A stretch of 64,000 nt of DNA from Flavobacteriales bacterium (GTDB lineage: Bacteria; Bacteroidota; Bacteroidia; Flavobacteriales_F; PHOS-HE28), in NCBI GenBank assembly GCA_020635675.1, contig JACJZJ010000001.1:310001-374000 (forward strand), in the 5' to 3' direction. A program made the position numbers and the translations under genes. Under the pieces are notes generated by a model. It had not been told where the DNA came from. It made no database searches and saw only the letters and a program-made list of their open reading frames with translations. Below, piece by piece: positions 35,195 to 43,607 of the stretch. Positions within the stretch are counted from its first letter, which is position 1, and each line of letters opens with the position of its first letter.

Positions 35195-35736
35195 GGTCGG
35201 TCGGCGGGACTGAAGAAGCTGAACTGGACCGTGCCATAGTCACGCTGGCGCCGGAACCAAGGGTCGGTGTGCAGGTCGATGTCCTTGGGATGCTCCACGA
35301 TCAAGGTGCCATCAGAGGACAATAGCCCGGCCTCCCGCACCAAGGTAGGCAGCTCCTCCGTACCGGGCAGGCGAAAGGGGGGGTCGGCAAAGATGATGTC
35401 GTAGGTTCCTTGGTGTCCACGAAGGAATTGGAACACGTCGGCCTTGACGATGCGCCAACCTGGATCGTCCAGGTCGCGTGCCAGGCGAAGAAGGTGGCTG
35501 TTCAGAAGGCGATCCATCTCCACACTGACGACCTTCTCCGCACCACGTGAGAGGAACTCAGCGGAAACCGCACCGGTCCCGGCGAAAAGGTCAAGAACAG
35601 CAAGACCCTCCAGGGGTAACGAGTGATGAAGGATGTTGAAGAGCCCTTCCCTGGCAAAGTCCGTGGTGGGGCGCGCATCGATATCCTTGGGTGGATCGAT
35701 CCGGCGGTTCCTGTAACGCCCTCCTATGATGCGCAT
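35191..35736 (-). CDS. rsmD: 16S rRNA (guanine-966-N2)-methyltransferase RsmD
   Basis: 181 residues. MRIIGGRYRNRRI at the N-terminus is diagnostic, followed by ARPTTDFAREGLFNIL, SAM motif VLDLFAGTGAVSAEFLSRGA and catalytic IIFADPPFRLPG (D-PPF). Methylates G966 of 16S rRNA. ATG 35736 is chosen; nine open codons upstream lie inside the previous gene. The pair rsmD-coaD is widely conserved. Confidence 0.96.
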   Translation of the reverse strand: MRIIGGRYRNRRIDPPKDIDARPTTDFAREGLFNILHHSLPLEGLAVLDLFAGTGAVSAEFLSRGAEKVVSVEMDRLLNSHLLRLARDLDDPGWRIVKADVFQFLRGHQGTYDIIFADPPFRLPGTEELPTLVREAGLLSSDGTLIVEHPKDIDLHTDPWFRRQRDYGTVQFSFFSPADRP

Positions 35737-36521
35737 GCGGCCTGGTCCAGCAGGGCGGACCAACGTTCCGGTGCTTCGATGTCGAGCCCGGCGATGGTCG
35801 GTTCGCCCGGCTCAAAGGTGGGGTAGGCACGGGGTAGATACCCGCGCATCAGCTGCATATCGTCGGCGGTGAGGTCCGTTCCACCGGCCAATACGGTGAC
35901 GTCGGCCAGTGGAAGCTGTGATCGCTCCAATACGAAGAGCACGTAGTAGAGCATGTCAGTGCCATTGGTGGCATGGAACGCATTGCTTAACAGCAGCTTG
36001 CCATTTCGCCCCAAGGCGATGTCCAACCGTTTCCCCGAGCGGTGGAGCAGCAGCGTGGTTCCGTTCCTGCTGCGCTCAAGGACGCCATGCACCATCAGCG
36101 TGCGCAACGCGATGGGTCGTGCGCCGGGGTACCTGTCAAGTACGATCCGCTCGGCGGCCTCGTCGTGCAGATACACGCATCGTGCGCCGAGCAGGTCGAC
36201 GGGCTCGTCCCTCAGAAGGCCCGTAGGTAGTGGGCCATGGACCAATGCCAGGTGATCCTTCTCCGCACCCATGGCCAGCGCGCTTTCGGGCACCAAGGTG
36301 CTCAACTCGGGAGCGGCCACGAAGCTGATGCTCATGGGATGGGACGGCAAGAGGTCCAATTGCGGAAGTACCTGACCCTTGGTGCTGGCGAGTGCGACGC
36401 ATCGCGACCGGGCCTGTTCATGCACGCACCACCCGGTGCCGGTAGGGGTCACCAGAATGCTGAGGTGATAGGTCCGCTCGCGACCCCGGTCGTAATCCAC
36501 GGACCGGTAGGTGGCCTCCAT
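35724..36521 (-). CDS. DUF3822 family protein
   Basis: 265 residues. Fits DUF3822, an actin-fold family restricted to Bacteroidota and usually found, as here, immediately upstream of rsmD. Blocks: YHLSILVTPTGTGWCVHE, the alternating hydrophobic LLLHRSGKRLDIALGRNGKLLLSNAF and DMLYYVLFVLERSQLP. Function unknown. Overlaps the rsmD start by 13 bases. Confidence 0.85.
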   Translation of the reverse strand: MEATYRSVDYDRGRERTYHLSILVTPTGTGWCVHEQARSRCVALASTKGQVLPQLDLLPSHPMSISFVAAPELSTLVPESALAMGAEKDHLALVHGPLPTGLLRDEPVDLLGARCVYLHDEAAERIVLDRYPGARPIALRTLMVHGVLERSRNGTTLLLHRSGKRLDIALGRNGKLLLSNAFHATNGTDMLYYVLFVLERSQLPLADVTVLAGGTDLTADDMQLMRGYLPRAYPTFEPGEPTIAGLDIEAPERWSALLDQAACAS

Positions 36522-36529
36522 GGCGGGGT

Positions 36530-37282
36530 CTATTCGCCGGTCCAGTTGCCGGAGGTGCTCGCCTTTTCCAGGCTGCCGACCATCAGTGTATCGCCTGCCA
36601 CGAGCGGAGCGGGGTCCTTGGCTTGGAACACCGGCACGTTGCGACCGCTGCTATTGATCACCCCGGCCTTGAGCAGGAAGGGTTTCTTGCTCGTCGGACT
36701 GTTGGTGAACGAACCTGCATCAAAGGCGAAGGCGCGATCCTGCTGTGCGCTCTTCGTCATGAACAAGGAGTCCATGGCAGGGACCTGGATCGTATCACGC
36801 ACGATGATGCCGAGTTCGATCGCTTCTTCCACGCTCAGCGTATCGGGTTTTTGACCGATGGCCCGGACCATGGGGATGGTCCCGCTCTTGACGAAATCGT
36901 GGAGCACGGAAAGGTCGCTCGTGTAGCCGCCGGTGGCCTGTTTGTAGCCGAGTTCCGCGGTCCGGATGTCCTTCAGACCCTGGATCACCTGGGTATCGTT
37001 GGCCTTCTTCATCGCTTCGAACTCGAGCACGCTCTTCACGGAGCGGTAGTCACGAAATGCCAGGAAGAGCGCGCCCGCCACGCTGAGCAGGCCGATGAGC
37101 ATGCTCGTGCGCCGTGTGATCCTGCCCAGCTGGAGCAACAGCATGATCACACCCACGACCAAGGCAAGGCCGCTCCCGAGCATCACCCATGTGTTCTGGC
37201 CTTCCATGGCTCCCATGATCAGCAGGATGCCACCGGCCAGGATCAGCAGGCCCGGGAAGATGTAGGACGACAGGTTCTTCAT
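36530..37282 (-). CDS. Conserved membrane protein of unknown function (three helices plus soluble domain)
   Basis: 250 residues. Three membrane helices in the first 85 residues (YIFPGLLILAGGILLIMGAM, WVMLGSGLALVVGVIMLLL, SMLIGLLSVAGALFLAF), then a coiled-coil-like stretch (VKSVLEFEAMKKANDTQVIQGLKDIRTAELGYKQATGGYTSDLSVLHDFV) that resembles the N-terminal region of pseudopilin-like periplasmic proteins, then a beta-rich tail with SFTNSPTSKKPFL. No named family recognised. Eight bases upstream of DUF3822, so probably head of that operon. Confidence 0.75.
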   Translation of the reverse strand: MKNLSSYIFPGLLILAGGILLIMGAMEGQNTWVMLGSGLALVVGVIMLLLQLGRITRRTSMLIGLLSVAGALFLAFRDYRSVKSVLEFEAMKKANDTQVIQGLKDIRTAELGYKQATGGYTSDLSVLHDFVKSGTIPMVRAIGQKPDTLSVEEAIELGIIVRDTIQVPAMDSLFMTKSAQQDRAFAFDAGSFTNSPTSKKPFLLKAGVINSSGRNVPVFQAKDPAPLVAGDTLMVGSLEKASTSGNWTGE

Positions 37283-37309
37283 GGCGTTCGGAAGGGGTTC
37301 CAGCGCGGC

Positions 37310-37317
37310 CAAAAGTA
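37310..37317 (-). promoter_or_regulatory. -7 promoter element TACTTTTG
   Basis: Exact TAnnTTTG, 27 bases before the ATG at 37282, so this transcript would carry a short leader, unlike tgt or the ABC gene. Lies in the 65-base divergent gap shared with the RecD-like helicase. Confidence 0.55.
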
Positions 37318-37347
37318 AGATAAATTCACCCCCTCCCAGGGACGTTC

Positions 37348-38823
37348 ATGGATCGGTACGACCGTTCCTCGTTCCCTCTTTTGGGCTCGTCCCCGTTCAC
37401 TTTGAAAGCGCTCTCCGAAAGTTTGCTCGACGCCCTGGGGCATGCGCCCACGGCGGGCCAGTCCAAGGCGGCGCGCGCATTGGAGCGGCTGATGGCCTCG
37501 GAGCGTTCGCGCCCCGTGCTGGTCGTCAAGGGATATGCGGGTACGGGCAAGACCAGTTTGGTGGGGGCCCTGGTCCAGGTGCTCGTGCGTGAAGGTCGTC
37601 CGGTCGTCCTGCTGGCGCCGACAGGGCGTGCGGCGAAGGTGCTCTCAGCCTATTCCGGCTCACCCGCCAGCACGATCCATCGGAGGATCTACCGCATGCG
37701 TGATGATGGATCGGCGCTTCGGTCCGCCGTTCATCGGGATGAAGGAGCGTTGTTCATCGTTGACGAGGCAAGCATGATCGGCAACGGCAACGGCGGCGGT
37801 GAAGGCCCTTTCGGTGACCGCGACCTGTTGTCGGACCTGTTCGACCATGTGTTCAGTGCGCCCCGGTGCCGGCTGCTCCTGATCGGCGACCCCGCCCAGC
37901 TGCCTCCGGTGGGCAGCGACGAAAGTCCCGCATTGGATGTGAAGGGTCTGCACGATCACTACGCCTTGACAGCTGGCGCCGTGGAACTGAAGGAGGTGGT
38001 GCGGCAGCAAGCCGGTTCCGGTATCCTGGAGAATGCGACCATGCTGCGTCATCTGCTAGACGTTCGGACACCGATGCCGCGATTCCTCCTTGGTCACAAG
38101 GACGTTCACAGGGTCGATGGGACCGGATTGCAGGACGCGCTGGAGACCGCCTTCTCGCGACATGGCCAGGAGGAGGTTTGTGTGATCACAAGGAGCAACA
38201 AGCGCGCATATCTCTACGGTCAACAGGTCCGTGCACGGATCCTGGGTTTCGAGGAGGAGCTCTGTCCGGGAGATCGGTTGATGGTGGTCAGGAACGACTA
38301 CTTCTGGGCCGCCCGGAACGGGAAACCGGAATTGATCGCGAACGGAGAGCAGGTGGAGGTGCTCCGTGTCGGGGCGTTGGAGGAGAGGTACGGATCACGC
38401 TTCTGCAGCGTTGATATCGCCTGGAGCAGCAGCGAGGAGCGACGTGAAGGCGAAGTGATGATCATGCTCGATGTGATCGGTTCGGAGGCGCCCGCCTTGC
38501 CGTTCGCGCAACGGCGACGGCTGCAGGAGGCCATTCTTGCCACCACAGCGCACCGCTCCCATGCGGCGCGTACGAATGCCCTTCGGCAGGACCCTTTTGC
38601 CAATGCCTTGCAAGTGAAGTACGCCTATGCGGTGACCTGTCACAAGGCGCAGGGCGGGCAATGGCGCTCGGTGTTCGTGGACCAGGGCTATGTGACCGAG
38701 GACATGATCGATCGCGAATACATGCGATGGTTGTATACGGCCATTACTCGCGCCAGCGAGAACCTGTTCCTGCTCAACTTCCACCCGCGGTTCTTCGGCG
38801 AGGATGAGCGGGGATCGACGTGA
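37348..38823 (+). CDS. RecD/Pif1-like ATP-dependent DNA helicase (AAA family)
   Basis: 491 residues. SF1B helicase motifs: Walker A VVKGYAGTGKTSLVGAL, Ia LLAPTGRAAKVLSAYSG, Walker B ALFIVDEASMIG, III LLIGDPAQLPPVGSDESPAL, late motifs YAVTCHKAQGGQWRSVFVDQ and WLYTAITRASENLFLLNF. Lacks the long N-terminal domain of RecD2, as in the short version common in Bacteroidota. Likely a 5'-3' DNA helicase. Divergent from the membrane protein operon; ends facing the phosphopantetheinyl transferase. Confidence 0.9.
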   Translation: MDRYDRSSFPLLGSSPFTLKALSESLLDALGHAPTAGQSKAARALERLMASERSRPVLVVKGYAGTGKTSLVGALVQVLVREGRPVVLLAPTGRAAKVLSAYSGSPASTIHRRIYRMRDDGSALRSAVHRDEGALFIVDEASMIGNGNGGGEGPFGDRDLLSDLFDHVFSAPRCRLLLIGDPAQLPPVGSDESPALDVKGLHDHYALTAGAVELKEVVRQQAGSGILENATMLRHLLDVRTPMPRFLLGHKDVHRVDGTGLQDALETAFSRHGQEEVCVITRSNKRAYLYGQQVRARILGFEEELCPGDRLMVVRNDYFWAARNGKPELIANGEQVEVLRVGALEERYGSRFCSVDIAWSSSEERREGEVMIMLDVIGSEAPALPFAQRRRLQEAILATTAHRSHAARTNALRQDPFANALQVKYAYAVTCHKAQGGQWRSVFVDQGYVTEDMIDREYMRWLYTAITRASENLFLLNFHPRFFGEDERGST

Positions 38824-38830
38824 ACGTTCA

Positions 38831-38857
38831 CCGGGTCACCTCCGGACGCATACCCGG
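38831..38857. terminator. Possible bidirectional hairpin between convergent genes
   Basis: CCGGGT at 38831-38836 pairs with ACCCGG at 38852-38857; an outer pair TGAAC/GTTCA (38821-38825 with 38864-38868) could extend it. No T run follows, so a factor-independent terminator is doubtful. Confidence 0.25.
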
Positions 38858-38865
38858 ACGACGGT

Positions 38866-39633
38866 TCACACCACCTCGACGAGATGCATGTGCTCCACGG
38901 CCCGTTCGGTCGCCACGCTCAGGAAATGGTCCGGCCCCACGTGCATGGTGCGCACATGATATTCGGGCGCGGCCATCGCGATGAACTCCGCATGGCCGAT
39001 CATGAACGCGTTCCGCGGCCGGTCCACACGAAGGCTGTGCAGATCGTCCATGATGCCCACGCCGCTCGCTTTCAGGATGGCCTCTTTGCGTGTCCAGAGA
39101 TCCAGGAAACGAGCCTTGGCGGCGGGGCCGGACGCGCGGATCCAGGCGACCTCGGGTTCGGTGAAATAGTGGCCTGCGACGGCATCATGGTCCACCCGAC
39201 GATGCAGGGTCTCTATGTCCACGCCGATCTCCTGGTCCGGGGATAGACCGATCAGCACGGCGTCCTTGGTGTCGCTGAAGTTGAAATAGGCCTCGTTCCC
39301 CGGTAGGTGGGGCTTGCCATGGCGACCCCGCTCCATGGTCACTTCATGGGGCGCGCATCCCAGTGTCCGGCCAAGCACTTCGCGAAGCAGGCCATGACCC
39401 AGGATGTATCGATCCCGGGATCCGTCCGTCAGGAAACGGTCCGCGCGTGTCCGTTCCGCGGGGTCCAACACCTCCGTCAGTTCGTTCAACCTGCGTCGCA
39501 AGGGGGGCAGCGCGGCATAGACCAGAAGCACCTCCTTCCCGACCAATCGCGTGGAAGGAAGCAAGCCCTTCGGACGGATGTCGAACGGCCCGGAACAATG
39601 GACGATCAGTTCACGAGACCCCCTGGCCACCAT
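38866..39633 (-). CDS. Sfp-type 4'-phosphopantetheinyl transferase
   Basis: 255 residues. Moves phosphopantetheine from CoA to the serine of carrier proteins. Motifs: HGKPHLPGNEAYFNFSDTKD (P2), QEIGVDIETLHRRVD (magnesium Asp/Glu) and DLWTRKEAILKASGVGI (WxxKEA). Start is three bases after the NRPS stop, so it is the third gene of the assembly-line operon and almost certainly activates its three carrier domains. This linkage of a dedicated PPTase to the synthases supports a functional cluster. Confidence 0.94.
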   Translation of the reverse strand: MVARGSRELIVHCSGPFDIRPKGLLPSTRLVGKEVLLVYAALPPLRRRLNELTEVLDPAERTRADRFLTDGSRDRYILGHGLLREVLGRTLGCAPHEVTMERGRHGKPHLPGNEAYFNFSDTKDAVLIGLSPDQEIGVDIETLHRRVDHDAVAGHYFTEPEVAWIRASGPAAKARFLDLWTRKEAILKASGVGIMDDLHSLRVDRPRNAFMIGHAEFIAMAAPEYHVRTMHVGPDHFLSVATERAVEHMHLVEVV

Positions 39634-39636
39634 GGA

Positions 39637-42600
39637 TCAGACCGCCTCCACTTTCAATTTGCCAAGCACCTTCGCGATCCGTTCCTGCAGCGCTGTTGCC
39701 AACACTTGCACATGCGGCTCTTTGATCAGGTCGTAGTGATCGCCGGGCACATCGACCACCTCCAATGGGCCGGCTGCAAGACGCCCCCAGCCCATGTCCT
39801 GCGGACCGGTCGTCGACGTGGCGCGGAACACCGTGATCGGGCCGGAGTATGGCTTGGGACGGTAGGCGCGTATGGCCTTGTCGTAGGTGTCGATGATGTA
39901 GAAGTGACGGGGTTTCGGGGGTATCACCTTGTCGCGGTCCATGTAATAGGCCGCCATGCGACGGAGCAGCCAATGCTTCAAGGGCTCGAAGAACCTGCGT
40001 CCTCGGCGCATGTCCGCATCGTACTCCACCGGGTCATAGGTGTCGAACAGAGCAAGGAGCGCGACCTCCTGTCCCGCCGCGGTCAATTGTTGCGCCATCT
40101 CGTAGGCGACGATCCCGCCGAAGGAGTATCCACCGAGCATGTAGGGCCCGCGTGGTCGCGCACTGCGCATCTCGGATATGAAGTGACGGGCGATCTCCTC
40201 CACGCCAGTGTATTTGATCCGGCGACCGTCCTCGCCTTGATGGAAGAACCCATAGAAGGGTTGCTCCCCACCGAGGTAGCGCGGCAGGAAGTGGTTGGCC
40301 TCATCGCCATGGACGCAGAAGAAGGGTATGCGGTCGCCGTTGGGTTGGATGGCGCTCAGGTTGGTCCACTCCTTCGAAGTCCCACCCTCTGCGAGCAGGT
40401 CGGCGAACGAAGCGATCGTCGGTGCCTGGAACAGGGCACGCAGGGGGAGGCTTCGGCCGAAACGGACCTCCACCAGGGCAAGGAGCTGGATCCCGATCAA
40501 CGAATGGCCACCGAGGTCGAAGAAATCCTCATGCACGCCGATCTTGGGGTTGTCGAGCACCTGGCCCCAGATGGCCGCGAGCGATCTTTCCAGTTCGTTC
40601 CTAGGTGCGACGTACTGGGCATGCATGGTCCGCTGCCCGCCGGTCGGCGGCGGCAGGGCCTTTTTGTCCACTTTCCCGTTCGGATTCAGCGTGAATGCTT
40701 TCAGCACGACGAAGGCGGAAGGCAGCATGTGATCGGGTAGGGAGTCGCGCAGCTGCTCCCTCACGGCCGTGATCAGTTCCTGCCGCCGTGTTTCATTGTC
40801 GGTGATCGTTACGTCATCCGGCACGAGATAGCAGACGATCTGTTTTTCGCCTGGCAGATCGTTCCGCACGATCACCACACGGTCCTTCACACCGCCGATA
40901 CCGTCGATCGCGTTCTCGATCTCGCCGAGCTCGATCCGGAACCCCCGGACCTTTACCTGGTCGTCGGTCCGTCCGATGAACTCCACCAGACCGTCCGCGG
41001 TCCAGCGCACGAGGTCGCCCGTCCGGTAGAGCTTGGCACCGGGCACGGTGCGGAACGGATCGGCAAGGAAACGCGTGGCGTTCAGATCATCACGCTTCCA
41101 GTACCCGAGCGCCACGCCGTGGCCCCCCGCGTACAGTTCGCCTTTCACGCCCACCGGCACCGGCTTCATCTGCTCGTCCAGGATATGCACCTGTGTGCCT
41201 CCGATGGGTCTGCCGATGGGCACGCTGCCGCGGATGGCGGTGATATCATCGATGGCGTGGCAGCAGGTGAAGGTCGTGTTCTCGGTGGGCCCGTACCCGT
41301 TGATCAGGACCCCCGGTCCGAGGGTGCGCAGGGCCTTTTTGACATGTGGGACGCTGAGCACGTCGCCTCCCGTCAGTATGTGACGCAGGGAACGGAGCTT
41401 TTCCAGGTGTTCGTCCACCAGCAGATTGAACAATCCGGCCGTGAACCATACAGTGGTCACCTTCTGGTGCACGATGGTCGTCACGATCTCCTGGAGCGTG
41501 GGTTTCTGCTGCGGTTGCAACACCAATCGCGCACCGTTCAGAAGAGCCCCCCAGATCTCCAGGGTGGACGCATCGAAAGAGATGTTGGAAAGTTGGAGGA
41601 ACGTCAGGTCGGGTCCGAACGACAGGAAGTTCTGATCGCGCACGAGGCGAACGATGGCACGGTGCGGTACGACGACCCCCTTGGGCCGACCGGTCGAGCC
41701 GGACGTGTACATGATGTATGCCGGGCTTTCCGGTCCGCACCCGAACGGCGGTCCTTCGCGCTGCGGGGGCAAAGGGGCGTCCAGAAGGATCGTCCGGGCG
41801 TTGTGCTTCGGAAGCACCTCCTTCAGGTGTTTCTGCGTGAGCAGCAGGTCGACGTTCGTATCGTTCAGCATGAACGTCAACCGTTCTTCCGGATATGCGG
41901 GGTCGAAGGGAACGAAGGCGGCTCCGCAGCGAAGGATCGCCAGCATGGCGGTGATCATCTGGGGGCAACGCTCCACGCAGAGCCCCACCGGATCGCCGGA
42001 CTTCACCCCCTCCGCCGTCAGGTAACCGGCAAGGTCCATCACTGCGGCACGAAGCTCTCCGTAGGTGGTCCTGCTGCCTGCGTGCTCGATGGCGATGCGG
42101 TCGGGATGGGCCTCCGCGATCTCCTCGAAAAGATCGACCACGCTCCGGTCATGCGGCCAGTTGTCCGGTCCCGTTGTCCACTCCGCGGGCGGCAAAGCCG
42201 GGGCTGTGCCCAGATCACGATCGCCGATGAGGTCTCCGATCGTCGCCGATGCGTTCTTCGCGATCCTGGCGATCAGGTCCTGGAATCGCTTGGCATGCCC
42301 CCGGACAGTGGCCGCATCGAAGAGGTCCGTGTTGTAGCTCCATTCGAGGACGATCCGGTCATCGTCGCCGGTCGCGTTCAGGAAGAGCTCGAAGTTCTCG
42401 AACCGCCGAGGTACGCTATGCCAGACATGTTCCAGGCCGGAGAAGGACACACCATCGTCCATGTTCATGTCCACGTTGAACACGACCGGTACCAAGGGAA
42501 TGCGTCCGGGTTCGCGGGGCACGCGCAATTGGCGGAGCAGCTTGCCGAACGTATGGCGTTGATGGTCGAACGCGTCGAGAACGGCACCCCGGCGTTCCTT

Positions 42601-43593
42601 CAGGTGGTCGATGAAGGGCCGGTCGTCATCGAACCGGCTGCGCAGCGCCAGGAGATTGACGCAATGCCCCACCAGGTCCTTCATGCCCAGGTCGTTCTGG
42701 CCCGCGGCGGGCAGGCCTACGACCACGTCGGGGTCGCCCGTGATGGAGTAGAGGAAGGTCTCGAACGCAGCGAGCAGGGTGGTGACGAAGCTGCTGCCGC
42801 TGCGTGTTGCTACAGCTTTCAGACCCTTCACCAGTTCGCCTGGCAGTTCCACATCGATGCGCGACCCGTTGTAGGTCTTTTCCCTCGGCCGTTTCCTGTC
42901 GGTGGGCAGGTCCAGAAAAGGGAGCGGTGCCGCGAACTGCTCCATCCAGAAGCGTTCGATATCCACATGTTCCGGCGACCGTTCCAGGTCGATGAGCTTC
43001 AATGCGTAGTCACTGAAGGCCTCGGCGTTCTGCCCGTCGATGGGGTGGCCATCCCGCACCGCGGAATAGGTCCTGCTGATATCCGCCATGATGATCCCGA
43101 GGCTCCAGCCGTCACAAATGATGTGATGACCGGTGAGCCGGAGGAGGTGGCGTTGTGGTGAAATGCGGACGAGTTGTACCCGGAAAAGAGGGCCTTGGAT
43201 GAGGTCGAACGGTGTGCTCATGTCCTCGGCCGCGATCTGCGCGAGCGCCGCTTCCCGGTCCTTGGAGTCGGAAAGGTCGATGAACTGGACGGGAACGGGC
43301 ATGCGTTCCAGGACGATGCCTCGGGTGCCCGTCGGACCCACCACCGTGCGCAGACCTTCATGGCGTTGGACGAGCGCTTCGATGCTGCGTTCCAGCGCGG
43401 ACCGGTCCAGTTCGCCCATCAGGTCCAGGACCACCCCTTCATTGTATGCGCAGGAGGCGGCGGCGCTCATGCGCGCGGCGGCCCATACCTCGCGTTGTGC
43501 TTCCGTCGTGGGATAGGTGCGCCGGATGGCCGGTCCTGCGAAGGGGTCGAAGGTGACCGGGGTCAGCTTGCGTTCAGGGATGAATCGCTCCAT
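39637..43593 (-). CDS. Non-ribosomal peptide synthetase module C-A-PCP-TE
   Basis: 1318 residues. Condensation domain (about 25-460) with HHIICDG near 156-162. Adenylation domain (about 485-985): YIMYTSGSTGRPKG near 626-640, FDASTLEIW, NGYGPTENTTFT, GRTDDQVKVRGFRIELGEIE, NPNGKVDKKALP. Carrier domain FFDLGGHSLIGIQ with Ser1031. Thioesterase (about 1085-1310): GGYSFGGIVAYEM with Ser1157, and VPGDHYDLI with His1286. By-eye specificity code D-A-L-F-L-G-G-T-F-K, near aliphatic (Val/Ile/Leu) codes; tentative. It should accept the acyl chain from the upstream hybrid protein, add one amino acid and release the product. Start ATG 43593 is 14 bases after the previous stop, with GAGGA about seven bases before it. 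Confidence 0.92.
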   Translation of the reverse strand: MERFIPERKLTPVTFDPFAGPAIRRTYPTTEAQREVWAAARMSAAASCAYNEGVVLDLMGELDRSALERSIEALVQRHEGLRTVVGPTGTRGIVLERMPVPVQFIDLSDSKDREAALAQIAAEDMSTPFDLIQGPLFRVQLVRISPQRHLLRLTGHHIICDGWSLGIIMADISRTYSAVRDGHPIDGQNAEAFSDYALKLIDLERSPEHVDIERFWMEQFAAPLPFLDLPTDRKRPREKTYNGSRIDVELPGELVKGLKAVATRSGSSFVTTLLAAFETFLYSITGDPDVVVGLPAAGQNDLGMKDLVGHCVNLLALRSRFDDDRPFIDHLKERRGAVLDAFDHQRHTFGKLLRQLRVPREPGRIPLVPVVFNVDMNMDDGVSFSGLEHVWHSVPRRFENFELFLNATGDDDRIVLEWSYNTDLFDAATVRGHAKRFQDLIARIAKNASATIGDLIGDRDLGTAPALPPAEWTTGPDNWPHDRSVVDLFEEIAEAHPDRIAIEHAGSRTTYGELRAAVMDLAGYLTAEGVKSGDPVGLCVERCPQMITAMLAILRCGAAFVPFDPAYPEERLTFMLNDTNVDLLLTQKHLKEVLPKHNARTILLDAPLPPQREGPPFGCGPESPAYIMYTSGSTGRPKGVVVPHRAIVRLVRDQNFLSFGPDLTFLQLSNISFDASTLEIWGALLNGARLVLQPQQKPTLQEIVTTIVHQKVTTVWFTAGLFNLLVDEHLEKLRSLRHILTGGDVLSVPHVKKALRTLGPGVLINGYGPTENTTFTCCHAIDDITAIRGSVPIGRPIGGTQVHILDEQMKPVPVGVKGELYAGGHGVALGYWKRDDLNATRFLADPFRTVPGAKLYRTGDLVRWTADGLVEFIGRTDDQVKVRGFRIELGEIENAIDGIGGVKDRVVIVRNDLPGEKQIVCYLVPDDVTITDNETRRQELITAVREQLRDSLPDHMLPSAFVVLKAFTLNPNGKVDKKALPPPTGGQRTMHAQYVAPRNELERSLAAIWGQVLDNPKIGVHEDFFDLGGHSLIGIQLLALVEVRFGRSLPLRALFQAPTIASFADLLAEGGTSKEWTNLSAIQPNGDRIPFFCVHGDEANHFLPRYLGGEQPFYGFFHQGEDGRRIKYTGVEEIARHFISEMRSARPRGPYMLGGYSFGGIVAYEMAQQLTAAGQEVALLALFDTYDPVEYDADMRRGRRFFEPLKHWLLRRMAAYYMDRDKVIPPKPRHFYIIDTYDKAIRAYRPKPYSGPITVFRATSTTGPQDMGWGRLAAGPLEVVDVPGDHYDLIKEPHVQVLATALQERIAKVLGKLKVEAV

Positions 43594-43607
43594 GGGGTGT
43601 TCCTCGG

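Noticed and set aside
33498..35213. A 571-codon plus-strand open frame across the thioredoxin gene and coaD
   Set aside because: Antisense to two genes with strong family motifs.
41119..43161. A 680-codon plus-strand open frame inside the NRPS
   Set aside because: Antisense shadow of the adenylation and condensation domains, rich in R, H and G without domain motifs.
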